From the NCBI RefSeq assembly GCF_004117875.1, contig NZ_RAHW01000009.1, forward strand, positions 89,074 to 153,073: a stretch of 64,000 bases of DNA, written 5' to 3'. Position numbers and translations under genes: made by a program. This document shows positions 52,373-61,502 of this stretch, in pieces; the first letter of the stretch is position 1, and every line of letters begins with the position of its first letter. Under the pieces are notes generated by a model. It did no database searches, was not told where the DNA came from, and was given only the letters and a program-made list of their open reading frames with translations. This stretch comes from Geomonas oryzae. Its GTDB lineage: Bacteria > Desulfobacterota > Desulfuromonadia > Geobacterales > Geobacteraceae.

Positions 52373-53857
52373 TTACTTCGCGTCGTCCTTCTTTATGCCG
52401 TATTTCTTGATGAGGGCGTACATGCTCGGCCTGCTAATCTGAAGCTGGCGTGCGGCCCTTGCGATGACGTAGTCGTTTTGCTCAAGCGCTCGAAGGACGC
52501 TCTCACGCCTTGTCTCGGCGCGGGAAGGCCCCGGCTGCGGCTCAGACACCGGCTGCACAGCGGCATGGTGGCAGTCCTCCTCCAGTTCCATGCACGCAGG
52601 CTCGATGATTCCATCGCTGGCCATCAGGAACCCCCTGCGCACCTTATTTTCAAGCTCCCTGACGTTACCCGGCCATCGGTGTTGGCGTATCGCCTCGACG
52701 GAAGCGGCGGAGAAATCGATGCGCCGGTTCTCGGAGGCGGCAAATCTGTCCAGGAAATGCCTGGCCAGGCGGACCTTGTCCTCGCCCCTCTCCCTGAGCG
52801 GGGGGAGCTTGATGGTAAAGGAGTTCAGGCGGTAGTAGAGGTCGGCCCTGAAGCCCCCCTCCGCCATCGCCTTCTGCAGATCGCGGTTGGTCGCGGCGAC
52901 GATCCTGACGTCGATCTTTCTGGAGGTGGAAGCTCCGACCCTTTCGATGAGCCTGTCTTCGAGAAAGCGCAAAAGCTTCGCCTGCAGCGTCGCGGGGAGG
53001 TCGCCGATCTCGTCGAGGAAGAGCGTGCCGCCGTCGGCGGACTCGAACCTCCCCTTCTTGGTGGCGTAAGCGCCGGTGAAGGCCCCCTTTTCGTAGCCGA
53101 AAAGTTCCGCCTCCAGCAAGGCTTCCGGAATGGCGGCACAGTTTACCGCCACGAACGGCCCTTCCCTGCGCACACTCAGGTTGTGCAGGGCCTTGGCCGT
53201 CAGCTCCTTCCCGGTACCGCTTTCGCCAAGAAGAAGGACACTCATCTCGGTAGGAGCAACCTTTCGGATCATCGCGAATACGGCGAGCATCCCCTCCGAA
53301 GTACCTATGAACTCGCTGTCGGGAGAGCGATGCTTGATCTTCAGCAGCTTGGAATCCACGAAATCGATGATCTTGTCGATGTGTTCCAGGTTTAGCCGAT
53401 TGAGGCGGATGTTGAGGCGCTGCGCGAAGGTGTTCTCGATGTGCCGTTCCAGGTAGCTGTCCTTGCCGAAATTTAGGTACAGGTTGCATCCGTCGCAGGA
53501 ACCTTCACGGGAATCGTCGGGATGGCCGCAATAAGGGCAATCATCACTCGGCGCGAGCTTCCCCTTTATGTGCTCCCAAAGCGTCTGCATGGTCTTCTTG
53601 TCGGAGTAGAAAATACGGATGGCGGCGCCGTTTTCGCTGCGTCGCACCAACCTGGCCCGCAGTTCCACCTCGCCTGCGCCCGGCAGGACCGGCCGAATGG
53701 CGAAGAGCTCGGGGAGCTGAGTGGTGAGACCGGATACCAAGGCCCCGCTGAGACTCAGCTCCTTGATGGTCACCGTTTCGCAATGGCGCTCATCCCTCGA
53801 GATGTATTGTACGACAGAGTCCAGGTTAGTCCGGACTCTCACATCGAGTCTGCCCAT
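52373..53857 (-). CDS. Sigma-54-dependent activator with PilZ-like and zinc-ribbon domains
   Basis: The 494-residue protein has an N-terminal PilZ-like beta segment (about residues 4-95: RDERHCETVTIKELSLSGALV). A four-Cys ribbon follows (Cys107/110/121/124, CPYCGHP...CDGC). The AAA+ activator has Walker A GESGTGKE from 211 and sigma-54 loop GAFTGA at 258-263. A Fis-type helix-turn-helix ends the protein. It has no receiver domain. The PilZ-like part hints at c-di-GMP control, though the RxxxR switch is not clear. It lies beside the Tad promoter and is a likely regulator of it. ATG at 53857 after GGGGA. Confidence 0.85.
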   Translation of the reverse strand: MGRLDVRVRTNLDSVVQYISRDERHCETVTIKELSLSGALVSGLTTQLPELFAIRPVLPGAGEVELRARLVRRSENGAAIRIFYSDKKTMQTLWEHIKGKLAPSDDCPYCGHPDDSREGSCDGCNLYLNFGKDSYLERHIENTFAQRLNIRLNRLNLEHIDKIIDFVDSKLLKIKHRSPDSEFIGTSEGMLAVFAMIRKVAPTEMSVLLLGESGTGKELTAKALHNLSVRREGPFVAVNCAAIPEALLEAELFGYEKGAFTGAYATKKGRFESADGGTLFLDEIGDLPATLQAKLLRFLEDRLIERVGASTSRKIDVRIVAATNRDLQKAMAEGGFRADLYYRLNSFTIKLPPLRERGEDKVRLARHFLDRFAASENRRIDFSAASVEAIRQHRWPGNVRELENKVRRGFLMASDGIIEPACMELEEDCHHAAVQPVSEPQPGPSRAETRRESVLRALEQNDYVIARAARQLQISRPSMYALIKKYGIKKDDAK

Positions 53858-53975
53858 ACGGTCCCCGCACGATCTCACTGTATCAGGTGGACGCAAGCGT
53901 TAAAATATGTCAATATAACACTCGTCTTTTGTGTAACCCGTTAAGGCTGGAATCAGCCGCCAAAGTCTCACACCC

Positions 53976-54003
53976 TTTACATATAGCGGATTTGATCTAG
54001 AAT
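53976..54003 (+). promoter_or_regulatory. Sigma-70 promoter for the ATPase operon
   Basis: TTTACA and TAGAAT are spaced by 16 bp, 43 bases upstream of the start codon at 54047. Confidence 0.5.
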
Positions 54004-54046
54004 TCTACCCGATGACGCTGAATTATTCCTACATTTGAGGACACCA

Positions 54047-55459
54047 ATGCTAGTACTCGGCGAAAAATTGCTTAAGGAAAACGTGATAACGAAGGCACAG
54101 CTTGATGCGGGGGTGGAGAGACAGCGCCACTACGGCGGGAGACTGGGGCAGAACCTCATCGCCCTCGGCTTTGTGACCGAGAGGGACATAAAGAAGCTGT
54201 ACCAGAAGGATCCTCCTCCCCCGCGCACCGTGGAGGACACCGGGCTCGACGCATCCTTCATCGCCGACCTGATCACCAAACACATCCTCTTCATGGGGGA
54301 GTTCCGGATGGCGGACCTGGTTGAGCGGGTGAAACTCCCCCTGTCCGTGATCGGCGCGGTGCTCGAAGTGCTGAAGCGGGAGCGCCTGGTCGAGATCAAG
54401 GGAGCGACCAGCTACTCCTCGGCGACCTACAACTTCAAGATCACCGAGCTCGGGCAGAAAAGGAGCTCGGAGCTCATGGAGCTCTGCCGGTACGCGGGCC
54501 CGGCGCCCGTATCCATCGAGGATTACCGGAACATGGTGGAACTGCAGACGATCAGATCGGTGGCGATAAACGACGCGAGCCTTCGGCAAGGTTTCTCGCA
54601 TCTCGTGTGCAGCGAGGACCTCTTCAAACGCCTGGGACCCGCTGTCACTTCGGGCAAGACGGTCTTCATCTACGGCCCCCCGGGAAACGGCAAGACCGCC
54701 ATCGCCGAGGCGATCGGGCACGTGCCGGAAGACCTCGTGTACGTCCCTTACGCCATCGACATCGGCGGGCAGATCATCACGGTGTACGACCCGGTGAACC
54801 ACATGCCGGTGGTGCCGGTGCTGCCGCAGGAAAGCGTCGACCAGCGCTGGGTCCTCGTGCGCAGGCCGGTGGTCATGGTAGGCGGCGAGCTCACCATGAG
54901 GATGCTCGATCTGGACTTCAACGTCATCTCCAAGTACTACGAGGCGTCGCTGCAGTTGAAGGCGAACAACGGCATCTTCATCCTCGACGACTTCGGGCGC
55001 CAGCAGGTTGAGCCGAGGCAGATCCTGAACCGCTGGATCGTCCCTCTTGATCGCAACATCGACTTCATGACACTGCACACCGGTATGAAGTTCGTCGTAC
55101 CCTTCGACATGCTGGTCCTCTTCGCCACGAACCTCGACCCGAACAGCCTCTTGGACGAGGCGTTCTTGCGCAGGATCAGGTACAAGGTCGCCATCGACCG
55201 CCCCAACAAGGAGCAGTTCCAGCTCATATTCAAGATGGTGTGCCAGGGCGCGGACGTCCCGTACGACCAGGCGGTGTTCGACTACCTGATGAACGAGTGC
55301 TACCCGAGGTACGGGGCGGTTCCCAATGCGTGCCACCCGCGGGACCTCATCGAGCAGATCGTGGTGGAGTCGCGTTACAACAGCGTCCCGGCGAGGCTCA
55401 CCCGGGAAAACATCGACATGGCATGCGCCAACTACTTCGTCAAAGGCGGCGCCGAGTGA
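54047..55459 (+). CDS. AAA+ ATPase with GspE/MshE-like N-terminal domain
   Basis: The 470-residue protein starts with a domain like the N-terminal region of GspE/PilB (LGEKLLKENVITKAQLDAG, GGRLGQNLIALGFVTERDI, about residues 1-60). That family includes c-di-GMP binding members. A winged-helix-like segment follows. The AAA+ domain has Walker A GPPGNGKTA at 210-218 and Walker B GIFILDDFG. ATPase partners are unknown. GAGGACACC precedes the ATG at 54047. It leads into the V/A-ATPase genes after a 155-base gap. Confidence 0.78.
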   Translation: MLVLGEKLLKENVITKAQLDAGVERQRHYGGRLGQNLIALGFVTERDIKKLYQKDPPPPRTVEDTGLDASFIADLITKHILFMGEFRMADLVERVKLPLSVIGAVLEVLKRERLVEIKGATSYSSATYNFKITELGQKRSSELMELCRYAGPAPVSIEDYRNMVELQTIRSVAINDASLRQGFSHLVCSEDLFKRLGPAVTSGKTVFIYGPPGNGKTAIAEAIGHVPEDLVYVPYAIDIGGQIITVYDPVNHMPVVPVLPQESVDQRWVLVRRPVVMVGGELTMRMLDLDFNVISKYYEASLQLKANNGIFILDDFGRQQVEPRQILNRWIVPLDRNIDFMTLHTGMKFVVPFDMLVLFATNLDPNSLLDEAFLRRIRYKVAIDRPNKEQFQLIFKMVCQGADVPYDQAVFDYLMNECYPRYGAVPNACHPRDLIEQIVVESRYNSVPARLTRENIDMACANYFVKGGAE

Positions 55460-55522
55460 TCACATAAAGCCATCCGTTCAGCATGCCCGCAGGCAAACAG
55501 GCTGACAGGAAAGGAGTTGAGC

Positions 55523-55609
55523 ATGGGGGGGCAGGTTCCAACCGTCATCCAGCACGTGGAGCTTCGTCCCCTTCGTCATGGCCGGAAAGCGCCCGGCGGA
55601 AACAGGTAA
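55523..55609 (+). CDS. 28-residue possible leader peptide
   Basis: AAGGAG seven bases before an ATG opens 29 codons giving a basic, glycine-rich peptide (many Arg/His/Gly). It ends six bases before the next start. The downstream gene has no good ribosome-binding site of its own, so this ORF could couple its translation. It is not a recognised peptide. Confidence 0.4.
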   Translation: MGGQVPTVIQHVELRPLRHGRKAPGGNR

Positions 55610-55614
55610 CCGTC

Positions 55615-55932
55615 ATGGATAGCGAGATACTGGCAAAAGTCGTTGCTGCGGAGCGCGAGATACAAAAGGGTCTCGAAGCGGAGGAGCTTGCCGCTGAGCG
55701 CATGCTGGAGGAGCTTCGGCAGGAACTGGACCGGCGAACCAGGCAGGAAGAGGAAGCACTCGCGGCCGAGCGCAGCGAGGCACTGGCGGGTGCGCGACGC
55801 GAGGCCGCCGCAAAAGCGCGGCGGACGATCGCGCAGGCACGGCAAAAGGCGCGGCGCCTGGCAGAACTCCCCGCCCCGCTCCTTGAACGCCACGTGCTGC
55901 GCCATATAGGGGGCATCATTCCGGAGCGGTAG
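55615..55932 (+). CDS. V/A-type ATPase peripheral-stalk subunit H/G-like
   Basis: The 105-residue, almost wholly helical, Glu/Ala/Arg-rich protein (AEELAAERMLEELRQELDRRTRQ) looks like AhaH/subunit G, which pairs with subunit E in the peripheral stalk. It directly precedes the I subunit by two bases. The start ATG at 55615 lacks a clear ribosome-binding site and probably depends on upstream translation. Confidence 0.75.
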   Translation: MDSEILAKVVAAEREIQKGLEAEELAAERMLEELRQELDRRTRQEEEALAAERSEALAGARREAAAKARRTIAQARQKARRLAELPAPLLERHVLRHIGGIIPER

Positions 55933-55934
55933 CG

Positions 55935-57812
55935 ATGATCGCCAGAATGGTAAAAGTCGAGATCGTGGGCCCGGCGGGCCTGGCGGTCGAAGTCCTCTCG
56001 CTTTTGCGGGAACTCGGCGTCTTCCAGATCGAGCCGGACAGCGCCGCGTTCATCCCCGTCGAGGACCGGGACAAGGTGCACTCGCTGCTTTTGGACGACA
56101 AAACCATGGGCGAGCGGATGTACTACGAGGAGCTGAAAGAGAGGATCGACGAGCTCTTCGCCTGTCTTCCGCGCGGCGAGCCCCGGCGCAGTTACCTCGC
56201 ACCGCTCACCGTGCTCGACTCCGTATCCCAGACGGTGCGCAGACACCTGGGGGTGTGCCGCGAGTGGTGCCGCGCCAGGGAGTCGCTGCAGCGGGAGCTG
56301 GTTGAACTCGAGCGCTACGGCGCCGTTTTGGACGCGCTCGAGCCGCACCTGGCCGGGTTGGACGGCAGAAGCGGCCTCGAATTCATCGCCGTGACGCTAA
56401 CCGGCCACGACGCGCTAGAGGAGTTCGTGCGCATGCTGGCGCGCCTCACCAGTAACCGCTTCGGGATCACCACCCCGCACACGGACGACGGCACCCTCAT
56501 GGCGCTCGTCACCCTGGAGAAAGGGGCGGCGGACAGGGTGCGCGCGGCCCTGGGAGAGCAGCACGTGCCGGAACTCGCCCCGCCTGCGACGCTGGCTGCG
56601 GTCCCCCTTGCCGAGAAGGCGACGGCGCTTCGACGCAGGAAGGAGGCGCTCGGCGTGGAACTGAGCGCCATCGACGGGAAACGCGCGGCTTTCGCCGCCC
56701 AGTGGGGCGCGCTCTACAGGGGGGTCCGCAACTGGCTCGACGAGCGCCTCACCCTGATGAAAAACATCCCCTACCTCATGCAGAGCGACATGTGCTTTTT
56801 CATCCACGGCTGGACCCCGGAACAGGAGCTTGAGCGCCTGGAGGAGGAAGCCGGCAGGCGCTTCGCCGGTGCCGTGGTGGTCGAGCGCAGGGAGATCCTG
56901 GAACAGGACCTGGACCAGGTGCCGGTCACCCTGCGCAACCCTCCGTTTCTCCGCCCCTTCGAGCTCTTCGCGAGGCTCCTCCCCCTCCCCCGTTACGCGA
57001 CCCTCGACCCGACCCCCTTTCTGGCGATAGGCTTCCCGCTCTTTTTCGGGATGATCCTCGGAGACGCGGGGTACGGAGCCGTGCTGCTGCTCATCTCCCT
57101 CGTCCTAGTCAGGCGCGCGCCGGGAGGGGACCTGCGGGACGCCGGCAAGATCCTGCTCGTCTGTTCCTGCTACGCCATCGTCTTCGGGTTCCTCTACGGG
57201 GAGTGTTTCGGCGCGTGGGGAGCGCAGTTGCTCGGGATCGACAAGGCGCTCCTGGTCGAGAGGCGCCGGGCCATCCTCCCCATGCTCCTTCTGGCCGTAT
57301 CGATCGGAACGGTCCACGTGGTCATCGGCCTGGCGCTGGGGGTCGTCACGGCGCTGCGGCGCAGGACCGGGAAGGAGGCCCTTTTCAAGGCGGTGAACAT
57401 CGCCGCCATCCTCTGCATTGCGGGGGCGATCCTTTCGCTGGTCGAGGTCTTCCCAAGGGCCTTCGCGCCCCCGCTCGTCTTCGCCCTGCTCGCGCTCATA
57501 CCGGCGCTCATCTTCTCCGGGGGGCTTCTGGCGCCGCTCGAGCTGATGAAGCACGTCGGCAACATCGTCTCGTACGCGCGGATCATGGCGATCGGGCTCG
57601 CCTCGGTGCTCCTCGCGCGCGTCGCCAACAGCTTCGCCGGGCTCACCGGCAACGTGGTCGCCGGGGTGCTGCTCGCCCTGCTCTTCCACGCCATAAACCT
57701 GGTGCTCGGCGTCTTCTCGCCGGCGCTCCACGCCCTGCGCCTGCACTACGTGGAGTTTTACAGCAAGTTCATGATCAGCGGCGGCAGGAAGTTCGAACCG
57801 CTGAAGAAGTAG
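55935..57812 (+). CDS. ntpI: V/A-type ATPase subunit I (a-type)
   Basis: The 625-residue protein has a soluble N-terminal half (about 1-355) and a membrane half with seven to eight helices. Conserved features are PTPFLAIGFPLFFGMILGDAGYG (residues about 355-378), GECFGAWG and the FAPALHA/HALRLHYVEFYSKF segment near the C-terminus. It carries ions past the c-ring. GATGATC start follows the stalk gene closely. Confidence 0.95.
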   Translation: MIARMVKVEIVGPAGLAVEVLSLLRELGVFQIEPDSAAFIPVEDRDKVHSLLLDDKTMGERMYYEELKERIDELFACLPRGEPRRSYLAPLTVLDSVSQTVRRHLGVCREWCRARESLQRELVELERYGAVLDALEPHLAGLDGRSGLEFIAVTLTGHDALEEFVRMLARLTSNRFGITTPHTDDGTLMALVTLEKGAADRVRAALGEQHVPELAPPATLAAVPLAEKATALRRRKEALGVELSAIDGKRAAFAAQWGALYRGVRNWLDERLTLMKNIPYLMQSDMCFFIHGWTPEQELERLEEEAGRRFAGAVVVERREILEQDLDQVPVTLRNPPFLRPFELFARLLPLPRYATLDPTPFLAIGFPLFFGMILGDAGYGAVLLLISLVLVRRAPGGDLRDAGKILLVCSCYAIVFGFLYGECFGAWGAQLLGIDKALLVERRRAILPMLLLAVSIGTVHVVIGLALGVVTALRRRTGKEALFKAVNIAAILCIAGAILSLVEVFPRAFAPPLVFALLALIPALIFSGGLLAPLELMKHVGNIVSYARIMAIGLASVLLARVANSFAGLTGNVVAGVLLALLFHAINLVLGVFSPALHALRLHYVEFYSKFMISGGRKFEPLKK

Positions 57813-57838
57813 AGCCGCAGAAACTACAGGAGGTCGAC

Positions 57839-58051
57839 ATGGATAAGTGCTACCTGGCTCTTGCAGCCGCCCTGGCCGTCGGGCTTTCGGCCGTAGCCAC
57901 CGCGTGGGCGCAGTCGCGCATCGGCGCGGCCGGTGCGGGCACCATCGCGGAAAAACCCGAACTGACCGGTACGGTGATCATCATGCTCGCCATACCGGAG
58001 ACCATGGTGATCCTCGGCTTCGTCGTGGCGGTCATGATCCTGGCGGGCTAG
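57839..58051 (+). CDS. ntpK: V/A-type ATPase c-ring subunit K
   Basis: The 70-residue proteolipid has two helices (about 5-28 and 42-69). The ion-binding carboxylate is Glu54 in IPETMVILGF. Gln25 in helix 1 and Thr55 are positioned like ligands in sodium-binding c-rings, so the coupling ion may be Na+ (inference). It has a single hairpin, unlike the duplicated four-helix K of some bacteria. AGGAGG precedes the ATG. It was easy to miss because a longer frame overlaps it. Confidence 0.9.
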   Translation: MDKCYLALAAALAVGLSAVATAWAQSRIGAAGAGTIAEKPELTGTVIIMLAIPETMVILGFVVAVMILAG

Positions 58052-58062
58052 CGGGAGGGGAC

Positions 58063-58632
58063 TTGGGAACGGAAGAGCTGCTGGCCGCCCTGCGCCTTGA
58101 AGGGGAGCGCGAGGCGCGGGAGATAAGGGACAGGGGCGAGGCCTCGGCGCAGCGCCTGAGGGAAGAGGCGCAGGAGCGGCTCGCCCTCGTCCGGCAGGCG
58201 CACCGGCGCGAACTGGAGGCCCAGGTACGTTCCGAGCTGCAGCGTTGCGACGCCGCGGCACGGCGCGCCGCGCGGCTAATCCTTCTGAAGGGCTACGACG
58301 GGCTCGCCAGAAGGCTCTGGGACATCTCCGTGGAGCTTTTGCCGGCGCTGCGGGACGAGGGGTACCCGGAACTCTTCAAGCGCCTGGCGGCCGAGCTTCC
58401 CCAAAGGGAGTGGCGCATGGTCCGGGTCAACCCGCAGGACGCCGATCTCGCCGCCGGGCTTTTCCCCGATGCGGACATCGTCGCGGACCGGGAGATCAGC
58501 GGGGGACTTGTCGCCGTCTCCCCAGGAGAGGAGCTGCAGGTCATCAACACACTGGAAAAGCGCCTCGAGCGTGGATGGCCCGAACTGCTCCCGATGATCC
58601 TCAAGGAGGTGGAGGTGGATGCGGATGCATGA
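58063..58632 (+). CDS. ntpE: V/A-type ATPase subunit E
   Basis: The 189-residue stalk protein has a coiled-coil N-terminus (EELLAALRLEGEREAREIRDRG) and a globular C-terminal domain (ISGGLVAVSPGEELQVINTLEKRL), as in subunit E. Start is the TTG at 58063 with GGGAGGGG upstream. Its C-terminus overlaps the C subunit start. Confidence 0.88.
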   Translation: MGTEELLAALRLEGEREAREIRDRGEASAQRLREEAQERLALVRQAHRRELEAQVRSELQRCDAAARRAARLILLKGYDGLARRLWDISVELLPALRDEGYPELFKRLAAELPQREWRMVRVNPQDADLAAGLFPDADIVADREISGGLVAVSPGEELQVINTLEKRLERGWPELLPMILKEVEVDADA

Positions 58633-59569
58633 CCGCACAGCCTTTCTGGCGTCCCCATCGGAAGGGTTCCCCACGGACTACCTTCTGGCAAGGTTGAAAA
58701 GCAGGCGTCCCCGCCTCGAAACGCGGCACCACGGCATCGGGGAAACCGCCCTCAAACGGGAAGCGCCGTCCCCTCCGGGGGCTCTACGTGGCGCGGACGG
58801 GGTGCGCGAAGAGTACCGCTGGGTCTACCGGCAGATGAACCCGGGCCTCAGGAAACGGTTCGCCCCGTATTTCCTCTGGTTTGAACTGAGAAGCATCCTC
58901 ATCGCGCTGCGGCACCTGAGGTCCGGGGAGAAGGAACTGGTCGCCCTGTCCCTTGACGGGAGCATGCTTTCGCCCGAGGTGCGCGGGCTTTTCACCTCCG
59001 CCGGTGCTCCCTTTACGGACGCGAGCCCCCTGATCCGCCTCCTGCAGGCGCAGGCAAGCGACGCGCGTCAGCTGGCCGCGTGGTACCGCGAGGGAAAGGG
59101 GCGGGAATACGAGCGTAAGACGGTCTCCCTCTACCTCGAAGGGGTCGGCCGGGATCGGCTTTCCCCGCCTGTGGGGTTGTTCTTCGCCCTGCTGACCGAC
59201 GTGAAGAACCTCGTGGCACTCGCCAAGCAGCTGCGCTGGGGCGTCCCCGACCCCGCCGCCTTCATGGACGGCGGAGCCATCCCCCGGCAGCGTCTGTGCG
59301 AGGAACTGGAGAAAGGAGAAAGTGGGCTGGACCGGATGCTGCGCAAGACGGTCCGGCGCGGTACTCCCGATACGGTGCCGGAAAGGGTCGAGCATGCGCT
59401 CTTGACCCAACTGACCGGCCGGATACGCAGGGAAGCGGAGACGCGGTCAGGGGAAGCGTTCATCCTCGCCTACCTATGGGAGTGTCACCTGCGCGCGAGA
59501 AACAAGGCGCTGCGCTTTCGCGCAGGGAGTTTCGGAGAGGAAGGACCGGCAACGGAGCTGTTCGCATGA
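58619..59569 (+). CDS. ntpC: V/A-type ATPase subunit C
   Basis: The 316-residue, mainly helical protein corresponds to the central-stalk socket (subunit C/d). Landmarks are YFLWFELRSILIALRHL and LTDVKNLVALAKQLRWG near 195. Start at ATG 58619 lies inside two GGAGG runs; ATG 58625 is an alternative. It overlaps E and F genes by 14 and 4 bases. Confidence 0.85.
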   Translation: MRMHDRTAFLASPSEGFPTDYLLARLKSRRPRLETRHHGIGETALKREAPSPPGALRGADGVREEYRWVYRQMNPGLRKRFAPYFLWFELRSILIALRHLRSGEKELVALSLDGSMLSPEVRGLFTSAGAPFTDASPLIRLLQAQASDARQLAAWYREGKGREYERKTVSLYLEGVGRDRLSPPVGLFFALLTDVKNLVALAKQLRWGVPDPAAFMDGGAIPRQRLCEELEKGESGLDRMLRKTVRRGTPDTVPERVEHALLTQLTGRIRREAETRSGEAFILAYLWECHLRARNKALRFRAGSFGEEGPATELFA

Positions 59570-59883
59570 AGAGAATCGTGGTGATAACGCCTCCTGACGC
59601 GCTCTTTGGCTTCACCCTGGCCGGGGTGTCCCAGACGGTCACCTCTGCCGACGAGGCGGAGGCCGCGGTGCGCCGCCACATCGAAGACCCGGAATGCGGC
59701 GTGGTGATCGTGGACGAGCGGCTTCTTTCCGGCATCGATGAAGCGCACCTGCAGGAGATGGAGAAACGCTGGTTCGGGGTGCTGGTGGTCCTCCCCGCTC
59801 CGGAAAAGGGTGCGGTGGAGGAGGACTACGCGCAGCGCCTGATCCGCAGGGTGATCGGCTACCACGTGAGGCTCGCGCCGTGA
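59566..59883 (+). CDS. ntpF: V/A-type ATPase subunit F
   Basis: The 105-residue protein has the CheY-like alternating fold of subunit F: IVVITPPDALFGFTLAGV, CGVVIVDERLLSGI, LVVLPAPEKG. It regulates the rotor. ATG at 59566 overlaps the previous stop. Confidence 0.9.
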   Translation: MKRIVVITPPDALFGFTLAGVSQTVTSADEAEAAVRRHIEDPECGVVIVDERLLSGIDEAHLQEMEKRWFGVLVVLPAPEKGAVEEDYAQRLIRRVIGYHVRLAP

Positions 59884-61499
59884 CCGGGCGGATCCTCGGC
59901 ATAGCGGGGCCGACGGTCGCCGTCGACCTGCCGGGGCTCAGGCTGTACGACCTTGTGCAGGTAGGCGAGTCGCGCCTGATCGGCGAGGCGGTTCGGCTCG
60001 AGCCGGGACGGGCGATCCTCCAGGTGTACGAGGACACGCGCGGCCTGGCCGTGGGCGAGCCCGCCGTAAGCCTCGGGCGTCCCCTCACCGTGCAGCTTGG
60101 CCCCGGGCTCCTTTCCGGGATGTACGACGGTCTGCAGCGCCCCCTGGAGCGCCTCGCGCGCCTCACCGGCCCGTTCATCGCCACGGGGGCGTCCCCCTCC
60201 CCGCTCGACCCTGAACTGCGCTGCCGCTTCACATCGGAACGAAAGCCCGGCGACGTGGTGCGCACCGGGGACTGCTTGGGCGAGCTGCACGAAGGACGTT
60301 TCCGGCACCCGGTGCTCGCGCAGGTATCCGGAACCATCGCCGCCATCGCGCAGGGTGAAGTGAACCCGGCGCAGGGTGTGGGGCTCATGGCCGACGGCAG
60401 CGGCATCGCCGCCTGCACCGTCTGGCCGGTGCGCCACCCCCGCCCCTGCCTCAAAAAACTCTCCCCCACCCTGCCGCTCGTCACCGGGCAGCGCGCCATA
60501 GACTTCCTGTTTCCCATGGCACGTGGGGGGACGGCGATCTTCCCCGGCGGCTTCGGAACCGGAAAGACCATCCTGGAGCAGAACATAGCGAAGTTCGCCT
60601 CGGTGGACGTCGTGGTGTACGTCGGCTGCGGCGAGCGCGGCAACGAGATGGCGGAACTCCTCGAGGAGTTCGCGGGACTGAGCGACCCATGGAGCAATCG
60701 ACCGCTCATGGAGCGTACCGTGGTAATCGCGAACACCTCGAACATGCCGGTCGCCGCGCGCGAGGCCTCCATCTACACGGCGGTCGCCATGGCCGAGTAC
60801 TACCGCGATCTCGGCTGCCACGTGCTGCTTCTGGCCGACAGCATCTCCCGCTGGGCCGAGGCCCTGAGGGAGATCTCCGCCTCCCTCGAGGAAATGCCCG
60901 GTGAGGAGAGCTATCCAACCTACCTGAGCTCGCGGCTCGCCGCCTTCTTCGAGCGTGCCGGGACGGTGCGTACCCTCAACGGCAGGACGGGCTCCCTCTC
61001 CATGATCCTCTCCGTCTCCCCTCCGGGAGGCGACTTCACCGAGCCGGTGACCCAGGCCTGCCTGCGCACGGCGGGGGCCTTCTTCATGCTGGACACCTCC
61101 CTCGCCCATCGCCGCCACTTCCCCGCCATCAACTGGTTCCAGAGCTACTCCCTTTACACGGCGGACATGGTGCGGCATTTCTCGGGCGAGGTCTCGGGGG
61201 AATGGGGAGAACTGCGCGGCCGCTGCCAGGATCTGCTCCAGCGTGAGGAGACCCTGCGCGAGGTGGCCGAGATCGTGGGTGTCGAGGGTTTGCAGGATGC
61301 GGATCGGCTTTTGATGCGGCTGGCCGAGCGCATCAGGGAGGAGTTTCTCTGTCAGAACGCCTACGGCGACGATGCCTTTTCCCCGCCGGAGCGCACCGTC
61401 GCCCTGATCCGGGAACTGGTGGAGCGTTACGACGCGGCCCTGGCAAGGCTGAAAGAGGGGGCATTGCCGGACGAACTGCCGAGCACCGAAGCGGGGTGA
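59880..61499 (+). CDS. ntpA: V/A-type ATPase catalytic subunit A
   Basis: The 539-residue ATPase has Walker A GGFGTGKT at 223-230 and the catalytic GER glutamate Glu252 in GCGERGNEMAEL. SPPGGDFTEPVTQ follows further on. It is shorter than the usual 580-590 residues, mainly in the nonhomologous insert region. GTG start at 59880 overlaps subunit F. Hydrolyses or makes ATP at the A/B interface. Confidence 0.96.
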   Translation: MTGRILGIAGPTVAVDLPGLRLYDLVQVGESRLIGEAVRLEPGRAILQVYEDTRGLAVGEPAVSLGRPLTVQLGPGLLSGMYDGLQRPLERLARLTGPFIATGASPSPLDPELRCRFTSERKPGDVVRTGDCLGELHEGRFRHPVLAQVSGTIAAIAQGEVNPAQGVGLMADGSGIAACTVWPVRHPRPCLKKLSPTLPLVTGQRAIDFLFPMARGGTAIFPGGFGTGKTILEQNIAKFASVDVVVYVGCGERGNEMAELLEEFAGLSDPWSNRPLMERTVVIANTSNMPVAAREASIYTAVAMAEYYRDLGCHVLLLADSISRWAEALREISASLEEMPGEESYPTYLSSRLAAFFERAGTVRTLNGRTGSLSMILSVSPPGGDFTEPVTQACLRTAGAFFMLDTSLAHRRHFPAINWFQSYSLYTADMVRHFSGEVSGEWGELRGRCQDLLQREETLREVAEIVGVEGLQDADRLLMRLAERIREEFLCQNAYGDDAFSPPERTVALIRELVERYDAALARLKEGALPDELPSTEAG

Positions 61500-61502
61500 T
61501 CC

